Below, in pieces: positions 8,044 through 17,260 of a DNA stretch of 64,000 nucleotides. The position numbers and the translations under genes were made by a program. Under the pieces are notes generated by a model. That model searched no databases and was not told the DNA's origin. It saw only the letters and a list, made by a program, of their open reading frames with translations. Position 1 is the stretch's first letter, and each line of letters begins with the position of its first letter. The stretch comes from JAGGTJ01 sp964457545. GTDB taxonomy: Bacteria; Desulfobacterota; DSM-4660; Desulfatiglandales; Desulfatiglandaceae. The stretch lies in the NCBI GenBank assembly GCA_964457545.1, contig CAYWEN010000016.1, forward strand, positions 62,001 through 126,000, in the 5' to 3' direction.

Positions 8044-9852
8044 TTACACTGGCCTGGCAGGAACTCCAATCAACCTTGAATTTGCCGGAAAGCTCTTGGT
8101 TACCACAGCATTCATCCCTATCTGTGATCTGTCCCCTATGGTTAAATTACCAACAATCCTTGCACCAACTCCCAAAAAGACATCATTCCCCAGTATTATC
8201 CTGTTCCCTGATACATCTCCAAAGGCAAGAGGCCCTATTGACACCGTGTTATGTGCAGTAAATATGCATCTCTTTCCGATTTGCACTCTCTCGTGTATCA
8301 CTATTGCAATAGAATGAGCCAACACAAGGCCTTCATCTATTTGAGCGCCTGAGCCTATTTCCACAGAAAAGAGCATGATGTTTAACAAAGCCAACAGCTT
8401 GGCTACGGGATAAAGGTCAACAGACCAAAACCAGTGTTGAAATCGGAAAATTACCGTCGCAAGTGCCGGCGGATTAAACAGGACTTTAATGTACGAAAAA
8501 GCATTGAACTTTTTATGTTCCAGCTCGTATCTGTACTTGATATCACTTTTTGCAAGTTTCAGAGTTTTCCTGAAAGTAAGTTTTTCTTCTTCCTCTCCTG
8601 TTTCTGAAAAAGCTGTTGAAACGCCAGAATCTTCCTCCCTGCACCCTGTTTCCGGACCGGACCCTGCTCTTATCTGCCTTATCACTCTGCCGGGAACACC
8701 TGCAACCACAGAACAGGGAGGAACAGACCTGGTAACAACGGCATTCATGCCTATGATGCTGTGGTCTCCCACAGAAATATTGCCCAATATTCTTGCACCG
8801 GCACCAACCATTACTTCATCGCCAATTACAACCTTATCATTTTGCGGGTCCAGATCTTCTCTGGGGCCAATTGCCACAGTGTTATCATGAAAAAAAACAC
8901 AATTTTTACCAATTATGACATCATTATTTATAATGATACCATGAGAATGCCCGAGCACAAGCCCGCCGCCTATCCGGGCTTTTGAACCTATTTCCACCTT
9001 GAAAAGAACGACATTCAGAATGTTGAGCACTTTTGATATAAAATCAATTTTCCTGACATGTGCCAGATGCTGCATCCTGTAGACAAGTACTGCCAGAACG
9101 GTTGGATTGAACCAAAACTTGAAGTAACTGTTCCATTTGAATGGCTTGCCGTCAATGTATGCCCTGTTTCTGAGATCCTGCCTGAATAAATCAATGGTTT
9201 TTTTAAGTGTCAATTCCTCCCTGTCATTGTCTGGCGTGGCGGATTCTACACACGGTTTCCTCGGAAAACCTGACTCTGACCGCTTTTCGTTTCTTTTCTC
9301 GAGTTTTTTTATCACCTTGGCAGGAATACCGACCGCAACGCTATATGAAGGCAATGATAGTGTAACCACGGCATTCATCCCAATTTCACAGAAATCTCCC
9401 ACAGCAAGAGGGCCCAGTATACGAGCCCCTGCTCCTATTAACACCCCATCTCCTACTGTTACCCGGAGCTTTTCCACAGGGACACCGGGACGTTCACGCA
9501 GGCCAATAATGGCCTGGTGCATCAAAGTGCAATTCCTGCCTATTCTGGAATTTTCGTGTATAAATATTCCATTTGCATGTCCAATTATAAAACCTTCATC
9601 TATCTCGCAAGCTGCTTGAATCTCGGTTGAAAAGAGAATAAGATTTAATAGCGCAAATATCTTGGTCAGTACATGTATCCTCTTTTTATAAAAATAATGT
9701 TCCAGACGAAAAATAATTACAGCAATGCTTGAAGGCATCAACACTGTTTTCAGTAATCCAAAGACTGTACGATCAATACCGTCAGTCTTCATCCTTCTAT
9801 GAATATCTGATTTTATGAGTCTGAACAGTTCCTTCAAGCTCACGATTTTCAC
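8044..9852 (-). CDS. Triple-domain hexapeptide acyltransferase fusion (three CysE-like modules)
   Basis: A 602-residue protein built of three homologous modules of about 180 residues (roughly 1-184, 213-394 and 425-602) joined by charged linkers. Each has a helical start (SDIHRRM, QDLRNRAYIDG, SDIKYRYELEH), a conserved segment around PSSIAVIIFRLEH / PTVLAVLVYRMQH / PPALATVIFRFQH, and a hexapeptide beta-helix ending IGMNAVVT...GVPA or GVPG. Each module keeps the first CysE-type histidine (His92 in GHANG, His302 in GHSHG, His513 in AHSIA), but none has the second (HP) that the single-domain protein at 5,305 retains. CysE enzymes assemble as trimers, so one chain could form a pseudo-trimer by itself. 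The substrate is probably a sugar rather than serine (inference). It overlaps the flippase gene by four bases. Confidence 0.85.
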   Translation of the reverse strand: MKIVSLKELFRLIKSDIHRRMKTDGIDRTVFGLLKTVLMPSSIAVIIFRLEHYFYKKRIHVLTKIFALLNLILFSTEIQAACEIDEGFIIGHANGIFIHENSRIGRNCTLMHQAIIGLRERPGVPVEKLRVTVGDGVLIGAGARILGPLAVGDFCEIGMNAVVTLSLPSYSVAVGIPAKVIKKLEKRNEKRSESGFPRKPCVESATPDNDREELTLKKTIDLFRQDLRNRAYIDGKPFKWNSYFKFWFNPTVLAVLVYRMQHLAHVRKIDFISKVLNILNVVLFKVEIGSKARIGGGLVLGHSHGIIINNDVIIGKNCVFFHDNTVAIGPREDLDPQNDKVVIGDEVMVGAGARILGNISVGDHSIIGMNAVVTRSVPPCSVVAGVPGRVIRQIRAGSGPETGCREEDSGVSTAFSETGEEEEKLTFRKTLKLAKSDIKYRYELEHKKFNAFSYIKVLFNPPALATVIFRFQHWFWSVDLYPVAKLLALLNIMLFSVEIGSGAQIDEGLVLAHSIAIVIHERVQIGKRCIFTAHNTVSIGPLAFGDVSGNRIILGNDVFLGVGARIVGNLTIGDRSQIGMNAVVTKSFPANSRLIGVPARPV

Positions 9853-11279
9853 CTCTGAACATCAGATCCAAGCAAGCGCCTCATGGCAAGCCGTTCGTCA
9901 ACGCTAAGTCCCCCGATACAAACAAGACAGATGCAATAAACAGCAAGGCCTATTATGGCAAGTATTATCCAATGATATTTCAGCAGATTAACAACTACAA
10001 ACACAGGCAATACAGCTAAAACCGGTTTCCATAATTGGATCAGGGGGTTTATCTTGTGTATAAACAGCTTTACAGAGAATATCCTTACGGTTATGAGCAC
10101 TATTGTACCTAACAGATAACCTATGGCAGCTCCTGTTACTCCCATCTTCAGGATAAGAAAGTACAGAAAAACAACCGTACTGATACTGCCACAACCCAAA
10201 GCAAACAGATCGTAATGCTGTTTCCTGCCGGCTATGGTAGCCATGGACAGTATCTGGTCAACAGCGAACAGGAAAGCAACCCATATAAGGATTTTCAATA
10301 TAAGGACTGACGCAATATATTCTTTACCAAAGACTGCCAGAATCAGCGGTTTTGACATCAAGAACGTTACAGAGACTGCAGGAATAATAAGGAATGAAAT
10401 TATTTTTATTGCCTGGTGGCACAAATCTGAAAACACATCCATAGAAACCTCAAATTTTTGTGCAAAAACAGGCATGAGGTTTATTGCAAATGCGGTTGGA
10501 ACCAATAAGGCCAAATCAAGAAACTGAAAGGCCACGGCAAAGCGTCCTGCAGCAATTTCATCTTTCATCCACGGCAACATTACCTGAGGTGCAAAACGAA
10601 TAATCAGATAACATACCAGTATACCGGCAAAAGAAGGGACTTCCCTTACCAGCCGAACAAAAAACATACGATCAAAACCCCACTTCCCCTTTTTTATATA
10701 CGGCAACAATAGCAGCCAGTAAACAGAAAGGATAAACCATCTGGTAACAATAAAACAAACAACAACACTGAGTATGTCATGACCGTAGTACAGCAACAAA
10801 ATACCTGCTACTGTTCTTATAAATGCCTCTGTTCCCTGAATAATCCCAAACAGGTCTCCTCTGCCAAGGCCAATAAGTACTGACTGTCCACACAGTATTC
10901 CTGCCGTAGCAGGCATTCCGGCAGCAACAATAATCAACCCTCTGGAGATTGTTTCGCTGTACTTCCCGCAAACTGCCAAGAGAATGAGCAAGGCTGATAC
11001 CATAAGCGAGACAAGTAATGCAAAGGAAAGAGAATGCAGAAAATACTGTTTGGCATGTTCCCTTGAAACCGACACCTCCCGTATAACAAACTGATTTGTT
11101 CCCAGAAGCGGTATAAATTCCGTAAACAGAAAAAAAACAAAAATCGTTCTGAACGCTCCCAAGGCCTGGACTGATTTTTGGGAAATCACCCAAAAAAGTA
11201 AAAATGCGCAAAAAGCCGACAATACCCTTGCCAGAACAAGCGATGCACTGGAACGAACTATGCTGGAAAGCTTTTTCAT
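9849..11279 (-). CDS. Lipid-linked oligosaccharide flippase (Wzx-like)
   Basis: A 476-residue integral membrane protein with about a dozen hydrophobic segments (for example VLSAFCAFLLFWVIS, FALLVSLMVSALLILLAV, FLIIPAVSVTFLM) and the overall pattern of polysaccharide exporters of the MOP superfamily. Wzx proteins turn undecaprenyl-linked repeat units across the cytoplasmic membrane. The assignment rests on membrane topology, length and context rather than a catalytic motif. The start overlaps the stop of the polymerase gene as TAATG, and its own end overlaps the acyltransferase fusion by ATGA, so the three are translationally coupled. Confidence 0.88.
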   Translation of the reverse strand: MKKLSSIVRSSASLVLARVLSAFCAFLLFWVISQKSVQALGAFRTIFVFFLFTEFIPLLGTNQFVIREVSVSREHAKQYFLHSLSFALLVSLMVSALLILLAVCGKYSETISRGLIIVAAGMPATAGILCGQSVLIGLGRGDLFGIIQGTEAFIRTVAGILLLYYGHDILSVVVCFIVTRWFILSVYWLLLLPYIKKGKWGFDRMFFVRLVREVPSFAGILVCYLIIRFAPQVMLPWMKDEIAAGRFAVAFQFLDLALLVPTAFAINLMPVFAQKFEVSMDVFSDLCHQAIKIISFLIIPAVSVTFLMSKPLILAVFGKEYIASVLILKILIWVAFLFAVDQILSMATIAGRKQHYDLFALGCGSISTVVFLYFLILKMGVTGAAIGYLLGTIVLITVRIFSVKLFIHKINPLIQLWKPVLAVLPVFVVVNLLKYHWIILAIIGLAVYCICLVCIGGLSVDERLAMRRLLGSDVQR

Positions 11280-12838
11280 TACGCCGAGATTTCTCTCTCA
11301 TTATTCTGAACTGCTTGTGAAAGGCTTATTATTAAAACCGGAACAAATAAAAGAAGTTCCACTGTTTTGTCATCAGCAAACAGGTCAAGGCTCATATAGG
11401 ATAAGATTGCCCAAAATGCGCCTGTAATGCCGAATCCCGCAAATAACAGAATGGTATCAGAGGCCCTGAGACATGCAAGCATAAGTTTATACACCCTGAA
11501 AATAAACCACATAAACAGTGAAAAGCCAATGACACCAAGTTCAGTCATTATCAAAAAATATTTGTTATGAACGGGTAAAGGTACCATATAGACCTTATCC
11601 TTCAGCTTTATCCGACTGACTTCCAGTCGGCCATAACGATAGATAGAAGTTCTTGCCTTTTCACCTGGTTTTATCCATATATTTCTAATATGTTCAGGTG
11701 GATACTGTTCGAGGGTTGCCTTTACAAAATTCCCGGGTCCAACGCCAATTACTGGATGTAACTTAAACAAATCAATGGAAAGCAATATTGCCCTCTTTCG
11801 AGAAGCAGTTGCACCTTCATCACCATGTAACAAGCGGTCAAGTACAGATTGGTGTAAACCCACAAAGACTATGCTGACAGCAACAATTAGAGGGAAAAGA
11901 TATAACCATATGGTTTCGTTACAGGTTTTGCTTCTAAACAAAAACACTGCAATTGCAATGATTGCTGCAGTACATGAAACCCAGGCACTCCTTGAAAAGG
12001 TAAGCACAATGGCAAAAAATGATACAAAAAGCAGAAGAGCCGTAAAAAAGCGCCACCAGCCGTTTTTAGAACCAAGAAGGCCAAGCAGAGGAAAAGAAAA
12101 AAAGGTCAGAAAACATGCCTCCTGATTCACGTGCCCAACAGTTCCTGTAGCTCTCAGGTAGCTGTCCCCCGACACACCGGAAAATCTCAGCAACTCCACT
12201 GTCACCTTGGGAGAAAAATGAAAAACATGGGATGAAAAGTGTGAAAATATAACCAGGAACACCTGAATACCCAAAGCTGTTGCTGCTGCGACAAAAACCA
12301 GTATCAACTCTTCACGACTTCGAATGGCAGAACTGAAAACAACCAGGAATAAAAGCATCTTAACGGCATGCAATACTGCCAATCCACTTTCCACACTTGG
12401 AGTGTAAAATATGAACTCTATCAACACCCACAATGTCAGAAGCGATAAAGGTAATACCGGAGACGAAACTAACCACACCTTTTGATCACTGAAAAAGCTT
12501 TCAAACAACAGATAAAGCAACAATGCCAAAAACACCAAATCAGAAGCCGACAGCACAATCATGGGTGGCAAGAAGTCGGACAGCAAAGGTTTTCCAAGCA
12601 TGAAGACCTTTTCGATGCTAAGCGGATGTATCATTACCCAGACTGCAACAAGCATAATACGCTTGTTAGGTATGACAGTGAAAAAAGCCAGCCCCACAAT
12701 GGCAACAAACAGGGCTCCCTGATAAAGGGGTGGCAAATCAAAAGAAAGTACCACTATGGTACCCAGCACCATTGAAAAAAGGAGTGTGAGCCACGTGTCG
12801 ATTTTTTTTAACCAACTGAAAATGTTAATTGATGGCAT
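11279..12838 (-). CDS. O-antigen ligase/polymerase-family membrane protein (Wzy-like)
   Basis: A 519-residue protein with ten or more hydrophobic segments and a large periplasmic loop (about residues 340-440). The Wzy/WaaL-family signature is visible as LTFSRSAWVSC before the loop and HPVIGVGPGNFVKATLEQYP inside it, followed by PVHNKYFLIMTELGVIG. The family polymerises lipid-linked repeat units or ligates polymer to lipid A. In an operon that also has Wzx, a chain-length regulator and an OPX exporter, polymerase is the better reading. It follows the chain-length/kinase gene after 15 bp. Confidence 0.88.
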   Translation of the reverse strand: MPSINIFSWLKKIDTWLTLLFSMVLGTIVVLSFDLPPLYQGALFVAIVGLAFFTVIPNKRIMLVAVWVMIHPLSIEKVFMLGKPLLSDFLPPMIVLSASDLVFLALLLYLLFESFFSDQKVWLVSSPVLPLSLLTLWVLIEFIFYTPSVESGLAVLHAVKMLLFLVVFSSAIRSREELILVFVAAATALGIQVFLVIFSHFSSHVFHFSPKVTVELLRFSGVSGDSYLRATGTVGHVNQEACFLTFFSFPLLGLLGSKNGWWRFFTALLLFVSFFAIVLTFSRSAWVSCTAAIIAIAVFLFRSKTCNETIWLYLFPLIVAVSIVFVGLHQSVLDRLLHGDEGATASRKRAILLSIDLFKLHPVIGVGPGNFVKATLEQYPPEHIRNIWIKPGEKARTSIYRYGRLEVSRIKLKDKVYMVPLPVHNKYFLIMTELGVIGFSLFMWFIFRVYKLMLACLRASDTILLFAGFGITGAFWAILSYMSLDLFADDKTVELLLFVPVLIISLSQAVQNNEREISA

Positions 12839-12853
12839 TGCAAATAGCTTCTG

Positions 12854-14791
12854 CTAGTCTCCATAAAAGATTTTTGGAATACGATATCTTCGGAAATTAA
12901 GAATAACGCCAAAACAGGCTACTCCAACCTGAGCAAGCACATCCAGTGCCTTAACATAAGGCTCTCTCCTTGTTGTTTCCGATCTTAGCACCATAATAAG
13001 TTGATCTGCCTCAGAAGCAAAAAGGGCAGGATCTGTGGACGTCAGAACACCGGCAGTGTCAAGAAAAATTCCATCATATTCATCACGAACAGACATAATC
13101 AGTTCCTTCAGGCTCTTCTTATAAAACCCCAAAGATTGCCTTTCTTTCGTATAACCTGCCGGAATAATTTCAAGGTTCTTTATGGACGTAGGAAATATCA
13201 CGTCTTTGACAGGAACATTCTGTTTAAGAGCATCAACAAGCCCTCTATCTGTCCTATGTCCCAACAAAGTGCCAAGACTGGGATTTTGAAAGTTCCCGTC
13301 AATCAACAAGACCTTTGTTCGCTTATCATCAGCAAGGGCACATGCTAACTGCAATGTCAGAAATGTTTTTCCTTCATATCTAGAAACGCCTGTCACCACA
13401 ACAAGCTGTCCTTTACCCTTATTTACCAGATCAAGACGCCCAAGGGTTTGCATTACTGTTGGGGAAGCTTCTTCCAATGGGAGCTGATCAATATTTGCAA
13501 GATCAACCTCATTCCTGCGAATTATCGGAATACTGCCAATAACAGGACAGCTTGCCTCTTTTTCCACATCCCACGGTCTGCACAATCTGTGATCCATGGC
13601 TGACAGAAACATCACCAGGCTGAACCCGATAACAGAACCCAAAACAAGCCCTATTACTCCGACCAAAACATAACGTACTATAAAAACCAGCCGGGATTTC
13701 CGGGGTGTAACTGCTCTTTCCACTACAGATATGGGAATAAGCCTGTTTTTAAAAATCTGCATGGTCATATAGGCCTTGTGGCGTTTGTCCTTGAAAATAT
13801 TCAGAAGAGCAGAAGCAGATTCCAGTGATTTGTGTCTCTTTAATCTCTGACGGGCCTCCTGCAATTCTTTTTCAACTCGTACCAGTTCAGGAGATCCCGG
13901 CTTGTATATGTGTTTTACCCTTTCTAACTCAAGCTCAAGGGTAGTGACCTGTTTGGCTGTTGTATCAACAACGGGATTGGTGTTTATATTACGATCGCTC
14001 CAGTCAAGGCCAGGCGGATTTTCAGTTATCAAACCTTTTCCTGCTGCATCCACTGAAATGTCATCGCGGACCTGTGCCTTTCTGAGTTCCTCTTCAAGTT
14101 TCAGCATCTGTCTTGTAAGGTAATTATATGCCTGCTCTGCTTCTGCCTCACATAATCTGTAATATTCGTTAATAAACCCGTCACACAGTTTGTTTGCAAT
14201 CTGCCTTACCTTGTTTCTGTCAGGTGATTTGACCTCCACTTCTATTACTTCGTCGCTTATTTCGATTTCAGGTCTCCACTTTTGCACTACTTTTGAATCT
14301 ATGGATTCCTTTAATTCCTTTGCAAGATGTTCAATTCTGGTTTTCTCATCCTGAGAGTTTGAAGAGTTATCATTCTTCAAAAACCTGTAAAAGGGCTTTG
14401 CAAAATGTGAAAACAGGATTTTATAAGCTGGTTTGGCTATGTCTGAATCCTTCAAAGACAGTTCCTTTACAACAGACATAGTAACAGGCAGGCTCCTTAT
14501 TATTTCGGCATCGCTTTGTCCGGATATTATCTGCCGCTTGGATGTGGCCAGTTCGGCAAAATAGGGTAACCCCTTTGTATCATACCTGATAAGCAGCTTG
14601 GCAGTACTTTTGTAATTGTATGGCACAAGATGAACAAGATATAATGCAATCAATGGAACAGTTAGCGTGCATAACAGAAAAATCTTGAATCTGAAAAACA
14701 GCTTTGCCAGTATCTCCCTGAACGATATTCTGGATGATGAGTCAACACTGGTTGCTACTAATCGGGTCAAATCTATTTGATTCTTCTCCAC
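12854..14791 (-). CDS. Chain-length regulator fused to BY-type tyrosine kinase (Wzc-like)
   Basis: A 645-residue co-polymerase. The N-terminus crosses the membrane (about 36-55), a long periplasmic part rich in coiled-coil (about 205-345) follows, a second membrane segment lies near 370-395, and the C-terminus is a cytoplasmic P-loop kinase: Walker A GVSRYEGKT at 468-476, Walker A' LLIDGNF near 495, Walker B GIFLDTA near 574-580. Wzc proteins set polymer length by cycles of autophosphorylation on a C-terminal tyrosine cluster. Here the tail is only RRYRIPKIFYGD, with two tyrosines, so the cluster is nearly absent. It should pair with the exporter at 2,309. A 33-bp gap separates it from the glycosyltransferase upstream. 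Confidence 0.9.
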   Translation of the reverse strand: MEKNQIDLTRLVATSVDSSSRISFREILAKLFFRFKIFLLCTLTVPLIALYLVHLVPYNYKSTAKLLIRYDTKGLPYFAELATSKRQIISGQSDAEIIRSLPVTMSVVKELSLKDSDIAKPAYKILFSHFAKPFYRFLKNDNSSNSQDEKTRIEHLAKELKESIDSKVVQKWRPEIEISDEVIEVEVKSPDRNKVRQIANKLCDGFINEYYRLCEAEAEQAYNYLTRQMLKLEEELRKAQVRDDISVDAAGKGLITENPPGLDWSDRNINTNPVVDTTAKQVTTLELELERVKHIYKPGSPELVRVEKELQEARQRLKRHKSLESASALLNIFKDKRHKAYMTMQIFKNRLIPISVVERAVTPRKSRLVFIVRYVLVGVIGLVLGSVIGFSLVMFLSAMDHRLCRPWDVEKEASCPVIGSIPIIRRNEVDLANIDQLPLEEASPTVMQTLGRLDLVNKGKGQLVVVTGVSRYEGKTFLTLQLACALADDKRTKVLLIDGNFQNPSLGTLLGHRTDRGLVDALKQNVPVKDVIFPTSIKNLEIIPAGYTKERQSLGFYKKSLKELIMSVRDEYDGIFLDTAGVLTSTDPALFASEADQLIMVLRSETTRREPYVKALDVLAQVGVACFGVILNFRRYRIPKIFYGD

Positions 14792-14824
14792 TTCTTAACT
14801 CCTATCATTATTTTCATATGTGAT

Positions 14825-15994
14825 TCAGTTTTGAATTTTTGACAAACTGATATCCTTGCTCCACTTTTCTATAGCAGTATCAACTCCATTTACAAAGTAT
14901 GACCAGTCATATTTTCTTACATGATTCCTGGCATTTTGTCCCATTTGAATCAACAGGTCTTTATTGGGGAGGATCTCGTTCAGTATTTTTGCCCAGATCC
15001 TTTTATCAGGCCGAAGAAGCCAACCCGTCTCCCCGTTTATTATACTTTCAAGGGGACCTCCCCGGGCATTGGCAATTACAGGCTTGCTGCTGGCCATGCC
15101 CTCAAGAGGGACAATCCCCCAGTCCTCATTCAAGGGAGGAAATAATACCACAGAAGAACGTCTGTACAGATCTTTCAGCACAGAATCATCGGGGGATATC
15201 ACAAAATCTATCTGGTCGTTTCCCTGTGCCCTTGCCTTAAGCAGTTCCAGATAAGACAGACTCTTTTTATCGAGAAACCCACAAATAACCAGTTTCCATG
15301 GCCGGGGCAGGTTCGCCTCATTAAAGGCATCTATTGCCAGTTCGATATTTTTCGTCCACATTATTCTGCCCGGAACAAGGAGTATGGGATCGAATTGTAC
15401 GTTTTCTGAATAACTGTGCCAGTCTATGCCGGGGTGATACAGCACCATTCTCGAACAATCGCCGTATAACCCACCATTTATTATTCTGTTTTTTACTTCA
15501 AGGCTGGTAGCAACAACACCATCAAAATATTTCCAGGCAATTTTATCTGCAATTTTAAAAACTATCTTGAAAAGTTTGTAGGACATTTTACCAGAGACAT
15601 TTCTCATCTGTAATGCCCTTCTCTCGTATACCGGATCAAACACAGCTCTCAATGGAGTACTGCAAATAACAAATGTTGGCAAATCATGATTCCGTACGGC
15701 TGTCAGATCACCCATACCATCGCTCCAGACTACAAAAGCATCAAACCCATTGAGAGGCAGTTTCTCAAGAATCAGGGAAGCTGCCACTTTTAAAACAGTA
15801 GGAATATCTCTTTGAACAGAAAGGCGCTTCAATTCAACAATTTTCATTTTTCTGAACTCCGAGAACGTTCCCTCCGAATCATAGTAGCCAGTAAATATTA
15901 CCCATTCGTGTCTACTCCTTGAAACCAGTTCAAGTATGGATCTCTCAAGACCACCATGCAAATACAGCCAGGGTTGATACAGAGCAATCTTCAT
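14825..15994 (-). CDS. Glycosyltransferase family 4
   Basis: A 389-residue GT-B transferase. The N-terminal loop reads MKIALYQPWLYLHGGLERSI and the donor domain begins at LLVPGRIMWTKNIELAIDAF, with the EX7E region NEDWGIVPLEGMASSKPVIA. The family retains anomeric configuration and uses nucleotide-activated sugars; specificity cannot be read. The start overlaps the end of the preceding glycosyltransferase by ATGA, so the two are coupled and probably add successive sugars to the same repeat unit in the cytoplasm. Confidence 0.9.
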   Translation of the reverse strand: MKIALYQPWLYLHGGLERSILELVSRSRHEWVIFTGYYDSEGTFSEFRKMKIVELKRLSVQRDIPTVLKVAASLILEKLPLNGFDAFVVWSDGMGDLTAVRNHDLPTFVICSTPLRAVFDPVYERRALQMRNVSGKMSYKLFKIVFKIADKIAWKYFDGVVATSLEVKNRIINGGLYGDCSRMVLYHPGIDWHSYSENVQFDPILLVPGRIMWTKNIELAIDAFNEANLPRPWKLVICGFLDKKSLSYLELLKARAQGNDQIDFVISPDDSVLKDLYRRSSVVLFPPLNEDWGIVPLEGMASSKPVIANARGGPLESIINGETGWLLRPDKRIWAKILNEILPNKDLLIQMGQNARNHVRKYDWSYFVNGVDTAIEKWSKDISLSKIQN

Positions 15995-17100
15995 ACACCA
16001 TTCTCCTTAAGCACTTCGTAATAGAACCTTTCCTGCTCAACAGCCATCCTGTCCCAAAGATAATTTTTTGCCTCTTTCTGCCCTCTTTTGCCAAGGGTCC
16101 TGCAATGCTCTGGATTATTCCACAGGCACAGAATGGAATCTGCATATTTCTGGACATCGAATGGATTAATTAATATGCCCCAGTCCTGACTGAGAACCTC
16201 ATTCAAGTGTTCAATGTTAAATGCTACAACGGGTTTTTGTGCCGCCATCGCTTCCAGGGCAACAATCCCGAATGTTTCGCTCCTTGAAGGCATGACAAGA
16301 AACCTGCATGACCTGAGGAGTTCTCTTTTAAGAGCATTTCCCGCCTTTCCGACAAATTTTATCTGCTCCTGGATACCGTAACTGCCTGCAAGTTTTTCCA
16401 AATACTGTCTGTCTCTACCATCGCCAGCAATTACAAGGGGAATTTTTTTCTTTGAGCAAACAATCTTCCATGCCTCTAAAAGAGTATCCAGTCCCTTTTG
16501 AATCCTTTCCAAACGACCTAAATATAAAACAAAGTCTCTTGATGTCCCCGGTTCAAAAAAACAGCCCTTATTTATACCGCATGGTATTTTTTTGATAATG
16601 GCAGATGGGATCAGTTTCCTGACAGTTTCTCCCATAGCATTTGTTTGGACAATAAAATAGCGATATATACCTCTTTTGGCAATCAATGACATAAACCTTG
16701 AAAACGGAAGCTTGTAGCGCCTTTCCCATTGATCAAAAAAATACCATTGAATCATACAAACAACCGGTTTATGCGTCCAAAGAGGCAAAAGGCAAAATCC
16801 CAGCGGAGGAGTAAATTCCTCAATAATTATATCATGCGGCATCATTTTGATCTGTGGCCCGAGCAAGGCCAGAAAACTCAGATGAGGAGAAAGGCCCCAG
16901 CCTGGCACTCGAATACCGATACGCCTGTATCTGATATTGTCCTTTATGATCTCTCTTTTGGCCCCTGTGTAAGTAGAGGTCAAAACCATTATTCTGTGAT
17001 GTTGTACAAGCCTTTTATTTATTTCGTATGTTCGTACAGGCTGTCCTCCATGCAAAGGGTTGTCAAGATCGTCTGTATCTGTGTGAATTATGCGCAACAC
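15991..17100 (-). CDS. Glycosyltransferase family 4
   Basis: A 369-residue GT-B transferase. It starts MLRIIHTDTDDLDNPLHGGQ, with the glycine-rich acceptor loop GGQPVRTYEI; the donor domain begins FVLYLGRLERIQKGLDTLLE and carries SRSETFGIVALEAMAAQKPV, the EX7E motif. The sequence ALLGPQIKMMPHDIIIEEFTPPLG fits the short linker beta-strands of the first Rossmann domain. It is the second gene of the operon, 160 bp after the initiating transferase, a gap large enough for an extra regulatory site although none is evident. Confidence 0.88.
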   Translation of the reverse strand: MLRIIHTDTDDLDNPLHGGQPVRTYEINKRLVQHHRIMVLTSTYTGAKREIIKDNIRYRRIGIRVPGWGLSPHLSFLALLGPQIKMMPHDIIIEEFTPPLGFCLLPLWTHKPVVCMIQWYFFDQWERRYKLPFSRFMSLIAKRGIYRYFIVQTNAMGETVRKLIPSAIIKKIPCGINKGCFFEPGTSRDFVLYLGRLERIQKGLDTLLEAWKIVCSKKKIPLVIAGDGRDRQYLEKLAGSYGIQEQIKFVGKAGNALKRELLRSCRFLVMPSRSETFGIVALEAMAAQKPVVAFNIEHLNEVLSQDWGILINPFDVQKYADSILCLWNNPEHCRTLGKRGQKEAKNYLWDRMAVEQERFYYEVLKENGV

Positions 17101-17260
17101 ATTAACTCCATCGGCAAAATAAAGTTCCAGGCAACAGTCTGAAGACTCGCAAACCTCGTTCCATCATGGTTTGTTTTTGCTGTTCCAAGCATCCCTGACC
17201 AGTCTTTTCAGCAACCTGTAAAGGTGAGATCCTGATCCTTCCGTATTATCGAACGGTATT

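Noticed and set aside
8489..8890. 133-codon plus-strand frame inside the acyltransferase fusion
   Set aside because: Opposite-strand shadow of the hexapeptide repeats; serine/proline-rich low-complexity translation, no start signals.
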